From positions 124,001-188,000 of the forward strand of contig JAVBLZ010000006.1 in the NCBI GenBank assembly GCA_031553045.1: a DNA stretch of 64,000 nucleotides, written 5' to 3'. Positions 60,755 to 64,000 of this stretch are shown piece after piece. Both the position numbers and the translations under genes were made by a program. This stretch comes from CALXQW01 sp031553045 (GTDB lineage Bacteria > Verrucomicrobiota > Verrucomicrobiia > Opitutales > Intestinicryptomonadaceae). Numbering within the stretch: position 1 is the first letter of the stretch; each line of letters opens with the position of its first letter. The notes under the pieces were generated by a model. That model had not been told where the DNA came from, ran no database searches, and saw only the letters and a program-made list of their open reading frames with translations.

Positions 60755-61435
60755 TTAGTCTTTAATTTGACGCACTTTTACATTTTTAAAATCACAAGCT
60801 GCGCCACCGTGTTTGCCTTGCAAGCCAACTTTACCGACAGTGGGAACTTTTGATTTTATATTCTTAGTAAGCCATGCAGGAATCTCTGTGCCGTCAGGAT
60901 TTTTCTTTTGGTCCTTCCAATTTGAAAGATTAAAAGAGTTCACCAGCACATTGTTAATCCAAACGTCTATTTGCTGACCCTTGAAGCGTGCGCGCATATT
61001 GTTCCATTCGCCAATGGGCTTTGTTGAAGATGTTGTAATTGGCGCTTTATGCCCGAAAAATGCGCCGCAAATCCAATTATTACCTCTTGATTTGAATTTG
61101 TCATAGTTGCTGTCGCAAATTTGTATTTCAAGAGAATTTGGAATCCACTTTTCAGTATCTGTGCAATAGAAAACTATGCCGCTATTTGCCCCTTGTTCCA
61201 TTTTGAAATCCAAAGATATTTCAAAATTTTGGAAATCCAACTTTGAGAAAATCATTTTATCTGCATTGGAAATCAAGACATCATCAGAGGTATATTCCCA
61301 TACGCCTTTGTCATAAATTGCGTTCGAGAGGTCTTTCGCAAAGAGGGGTTTCCAGCCTTCTTCATTTTCTCTGCTTGTGTTGCAAGCCGCAAGAATTAAT
61401 ACGGGAATCAATAATAGTAGTTTAGTATATTTCAT
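60755..61435 (-). CDS. DUF1080 lipoprotein
   Basis: 226 residues. The N-terminus is a lipoprotein signal (LLLLIPVLILAAC, lipidated Cys near residue 18). The rest is one DUF1080 domain (3-keto-disaccharide hydrolase-like): GWKPLFAKDLSNAIYDKGVWEY, FEISLDFKMEQGANSGIVFYC, and a final VGKVGLQGKHGGAACDFKNVKVR. A purine-rich AAAAGGT motif precedes the ATG at 61435; the frame continues upstream but without family similarity. It follows the O-antigen ligase-like gene by 17 nt. A second DUF1080 protein is at 53020. Confidence 0.88.
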   Translation of the reverse strand: MKYTKLLLLIPVLILAACNTSRENEEGWKPLFAKDLSNAIYDKGVWEYTSDDVLISNADKMIFSKLDFQNFEISLDFKMEQGANSGIVFYCTDTEKWIPNSLEIQICDSNYDKFKSRGNNWICGAFFGHKAPITTSSTKPIGEWNNMRARFKGQQIDVWINNVLVNSFNLSNWKDQKKNPDGTEIPAWLTKNIKSKVPTVGKVGLQGKHGGAACDFKNVKVRQIKD

Positions 61436-61452
61436 AATTTTACCTTTTAAAA

Positions 61453-62901
61453 TCATCTTACTTTTGCGTTCTCCCACTTGAACATTCCAACAAAGAGTAT
61501 CCAAAATGAAAGCAATACCGCAGGAGACTGAAATGGATAGTCCAAAACAGATTGTAAAAGTATCATAGTGCAAGTTACAAACATCAACAACCCTGATTTA
61601 CTTATACTGCATCTGAGCACCCAGAATAAAAAGAATATCATGGGTGTTAGTGCCACCAAGAAAAGCCCAACTACGCCATTTTCTATGATAATTTTCAACA
61701 AGTCAGACCTAGGCGATAACCAAGGCGAATAACCCATTGAGCTATCCTGCTTAAATGCCATCACTACGGGATATGACGACGTACCCCACCCGAACAAGGG
61801 CCTTTCTGCGGCGACTTTGTAAGAGTTGTTGAAAAGCTCTATGCGCTCTTTATATGTGATTGAGTATTTGTCGGTAGAGTCGCAAAGCATGCGTTCTTCG
61901 GGGTCAAAGAGAGAATCATTTAGAGTTTTTGCTGCCATTACAAACATTACAAGTGCGATAATGCCGTATAAAAACATGGGAGCAATCCCTCTTGTAAAAC
62001 GCTTTTTCTTGGAATGCCATGAACGGTTTGGTTCATGCCTTGTTAGGTTGAGTTCGGTAGGGCGAACGTCTAAGGCCAACAGCATAAACCCAAGGCAGCA
62101 AAGACCATATATTGAAAGCATTTGCATTGGTGTAGCCGTATATATGGCAGAAGCAAATATTACGGCTGCGAGCGCCAACACCATAAACCTGAAAGAGAAT
62201 ATGAAGTTGTTGAAATTAAAATTCTGTGAGGAATATAAAGAGATTGCGAGGGTTGCGCCAAGCCAGATTGTTGCAAAACTTGACCAATGGAATTTGTCTG
62301 GAAATGTTGCGAATGATCGCGGACCCAAAATTTCAAAATGTAAATTCACATTAAAAAAATCATAGACAAATATAAATACAAAGCCCAGTAATGACAAGAC
62401 CGCCACTATTATTGCCGACCAAAAAAATATGGTTCTTAATATGAATCTGGAATCAGTAATGAAATAAATTGAAAGTGCGCAGGCAACCACGGATATCGTT
62501 GTAAGGTCTGAAAGTATGGCTACAAGCATGTCATACGCCGCAGTTGCAGGCAACGCAGAATTAAGGTTATTTAAGGAAAAATATGTTGAAGATCCAAAAA
62601 TCTCTTCAGTTATTAGCGGATTAAAAAAAGAGAAAATCGTCAGTAAAAGGACAATTAAATAGGGTGATAAAAGCAAGGCGTACTTTGTTGTAGTAAGTGG
62701 TTTTGCGTCTAACCAGACATGTTTATATATCAGTACATTTATGGGTGCAATGATACCCATTGTTATTAGCAAAGCCTCGCTAAAATGTGCCGAGCCGCCG
62801 AATAAAAACGCAGCAGTTGCAAGCATTATAAGTATGTTTGAGATTAAATAAATCTCGCAAGAATGCTTGGGTGTTTTAATTATTACTTCTTCATCGAGCA
62901 T
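61453..62901 (-). CDS. O-antigen ligase / Wzy-like polymerase family membrane protein
   Basis: 482 residues with about ten to twelve membrane helices and a large loop near residues 300-400. The Wzy_C family motif RPLFGWGTSSYP lies in that loop, with SDLLKIIIENGVVGLFLVALTP following, as in O-antigen ligases and polymerases. It probably joins or extends surface polysaccharide in the periplasm. It is the middle of a minus-strand run: alpha/beta hydrolase, DJ-1, this gene, DUF1080 lipoprotein. With uppP, arnD and the exosortase nearby it adds to an envelope theme. Confidence 0.82.
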   Translation of the reverse strand: MLDEEVIIKTPKHSCEIYLISNILIMLATAAFLFGGSAHFSEALLITMGIIAPINVLIYKHVWLDAKPLTTTKYALLLSPYLIVLLLTIFSFFNPLITEEIFGSSTYFSLNNLNSALPATAAYDMLVAILSDLTTISVVACALSIYFITDSRFILRTIFFWSAIIVAVLSLLGFVFIFVYDFFNVNLHFEILGPRSFATFPDKFHWSSFATIWLGATLAISLYSSQNFNFNNFIFSFRFMVLALAAVIFASAIYTATPMQMLSIYGLCCLGFMLLALDVRPTELNLTRHEPNRSWHSKKKRFTRGIAPMFLYGIIALVMFVMAAKTLNDSLFDPEERMLCDSTDKYSITYKERIELFNNSYKVAAERPLFGWGTSSYPVVMAFKQDSSMGYSPWLSPRSDLLKIIIENGVVGLFLVALTPMIFFLFWVLRCSISKSGLLMFVTCTMILLQSVLDYPFQSPAVLLSFWILFVGMFKWENAKVR

Positions 62902-62903
62902 GA

Positions 62904-63446
62904 TTACTTAAAACAAATTGATGTTGAAATTTCTTGGGCTTTTTGGGGAGAAAACAATTTTGAAATTATTGCCAGAGCAAAGTCTATGGCAGTGCCCGCC
63001 CCCTGAGAAGTTATGATGTTGCCGTTGACAAGCGTCTTTGCAGTTTTATCCGCATTGGGCAGTTTGTCAAAAGTGCTGAAATGCGCTGTAAAATTGTCTT
63101 TGGGCAAAACACCCGCCGCTTCAAGAATTAATGGCGCTGCACATATAGCTGCAACAATTTTACCTGAATTTGCGTGCCGCTCTATAAATGCCAACAAATC
63201 TTGGTTTTTTAAAGCTTCATAAACGCCAGCGCCGCCAGGGATTATTATGGCGTCAAAAGTTTCATCTTGATGATGTGAAAATGCGCTTTCAGCACCAATA
63301 AAAATAGAGTTTCTACCTTTTAAAATTGGCGCACTGTTTAAAGATGCAAGCAAAACATTTGCGCCGGAACGCCTCAGCAAATCTATCGGAGCAAGCGCCT
63401 CCAATTCTTCAAGGTCGTCAAATAAAACTGTCAGAACTCTGGGCAT
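62904..63446 (-). CDS. DJ-1/PfpI family protein
   Basis: 180 residues of the DJ-1 group (YajL/PARK7-like). Features are the start RVLTVLFDDLEELEALAPID with the conserved Glu near residue 13-14, DAIIIPGGAG, and the nucleophile elbow AAICAAPLIL with Cys102. Proposed roles are glyoxalase, deglycase and chaperone, all debated. It starts 15 nt inside the end of the upstream hydrolase gene and ends 2 nt before the O-antigen ligase-like gene. Confidence 0.93.
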   Translation of the reverse strand: MPRVLTVLFDDLEELEALAPIDLLRRSGANVLLASLNSAPILKGRNSIFIGAESAFSHHQDETFDAIIIPGGAGVYEALKNQDLLAFIERHANSGKIVAAICAAPLILEAAGVLPKDNFTAHFSTFDKLPNADKTAKTLVNGNIITSQGAGTAIDFALAIISKLFSPQKAQEISTSICFK

Positions 63447-64000
63447 TGTGCGTCAATTTTTATAAAGTTAAGAAGGATGTTTACTGTACGTGCATCCATA
63501 GGTAGATTGTTATGTCCTAAATCTGGCAGCAGTTCCAGTCTTTTTTTAGCGGCGGCGGAATTTTCAAACAAAATCTTTGAGTTTTTAGCGTTTAAAAGTC
63601 TGTCTTGCTGACCATGAATAAATAACGTCGGAATTTTTACATTTTTTATTCTGGCAACATTATCAAGAAAATTCCAAGGTACGATTTTCATGAGCGGATT
63701 GGAATCTAAAGCCGAGGCAAGCGACCCCATCAAGACCAATGCATTTGCCTGCGCCCCAACACCACCGGCTAAATGCGTAGCAGATACGCTACCTATGGAA
63801 AACCCCACAATAGTGATGTCTTTGGGAGAAACTTTTTTAAATTCAACAAGATATTCCCACATCTCATCTGCCGCCTGACAAGAATTTTCTTCAGTGGCTT
63901 TGCCTTGGCTTGTGCCGTAACCACAATAGTCATAGCTTAAAACATTAAATCCATTTCTTGCATAGACATTTATCAATTCTTGTATTGTTGCTATGTCTTC
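63431..64000 (-). CDS. Alpha/beta hydrolase, N-terminus cut by the window edge
   Basis: The frame is open to the window end, so the true start lies beyond 64000; 189 residues plus a stop codon are visible. The serine hydrolase triad is complete: nucleophile elbow VGFSIGSVS, an Asp in LFIHGQQDRLL, and His in LPDLGHNNLP. VLSYDYCGYGTSQGKATEE precedes the elbow, as in BEM46/ABHD13-like hydrolases. The substrate is unknown. It overlaps the DJ-1 gene by 16 nt. Confidence 0.85.
   Translation of the reverse strand, partial: EDIATIQELINVYARNGFNVLSYDYCGYGTSQGKATEENSCQAADEMWEYLVEFKKVSPKDITIVGFSIGSVSATHLAGGVGAQANALVLMGSLASALDSNPLMKIVPWNFLDNVARIKNVKIPTLFIHGQQDRLLNAKNSKILFENSAAAKKRLELLPDLGHNNLPMDARTVNILLNFIKIDAQCPEF

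Noticed and set aside
1..64000. CRISPR arrays, insertion sequences, integrase genes or phage genes
   Set aside because: No regularly spaced direct repeats, transposase or integrase motifs or terminal inverted repeats were seen.

Overview
The window is an ordinary, gene-dense bacterial chromosome segment of roughly 40% GC. No phage, insertion sequence, CRISPR array, rRNA or plasmid feature was found. The gene mix fits a Gram-negative anaerobe or microaerophile of the PVC group, most likely Verrucomicrobiota. Supporting features are an exosortase with an EpsI partner, two DUF1080 proteins, a Cys-type sulfatase beside a secreted parallel beta-helix protein, a very large secreted protein with carbohydrate-binding-like repeats and a calcium-binding C-terminus, Tat export, an ArnD homologue and an O-antigen ligase-like protein. 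The taxonomic call is an inference from gene content; no rRNA is present to settle it.

Layout. 1-3.2 kb: a cut-off Na/phosphate cotransporter (minus strand, missing its C-terminus), queC, a Tat-exported PHP-domain protein and tRNA-Arg(CCG). 3.3-13 kb: a plus-strand run of a ParA ATPase, rnc, mfd, a secreted PpiC-type prolyl isomerase, a CNNM/CBS membrane protein, an agmatine deiminase-like enzyme, two small ORFs (one a lipoprotein) and rlmN. 13.1-18.7 kb: an 1873-residue secreted protein with five N-terminal repeats of about 150 residues. 18.8-26.3 kb: an MFS exporter, then on the minus strand rpmI-rplT, a beta-helix protein, a sulfatase, a disordered Arg/Gly-rich protein with a structured upstream region, and murA. 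26.5-35 kb: a lipoprotein, an M42 peptidase and hemD; on the minus strand holA-ybaB-recR, uppP and an amidohydrolase; then hflX. 35.1-47.7 kb (minus): tRNA-Ala and a long run pheS-pheT-tatC-(peptide-binding protein)-(fused two-subunit ABC permease)-(secreted unknown)-(dCMP deaminase)-yqgE, preceded by arnD. 47.8-58.6 kb: bacterioferritin, a sugar transporter plus ribokinase pair, cydAB, a secreted DUF1080 protein, a GDPD-family protein and a gnd-zwf-pgl operon encoding the complete oxidative pentose phosphate branch. 58.7-64 kb: EpsI and exosortase, tRNA-Gln, a DUF1080 lipoprotein, an O-antigen ligase-like protein, a DJ-1 family protein and a cut-off alpha/beta hydrolase.

Many adjacent genes overlap or abut (TAATG, TGATG and ATGA junctions). 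Shine-Dalgarno motifs are clear at only some genes (ybaB, gnd, bfr, rbsK, the DUF1080 lipoprotein), and one sugar transporter has a near-consensus promoter almost touching its start codon. In three places (before murA, the M42 peptidase gene and pheS) a terminator-like hairpin with a T-run sits 5-17 nt before the next start codon.

I did not find a clearly new multi-gene system. The best leads are the structured, pseudoknot-capable region at 22359-22496, the giant repeat protein, the fused DppB-DppC-like permease and the three hairpins in front of start codons. No gap longer than 300 bases lacks a gene; the longest (22320-22576) holds the structured region.
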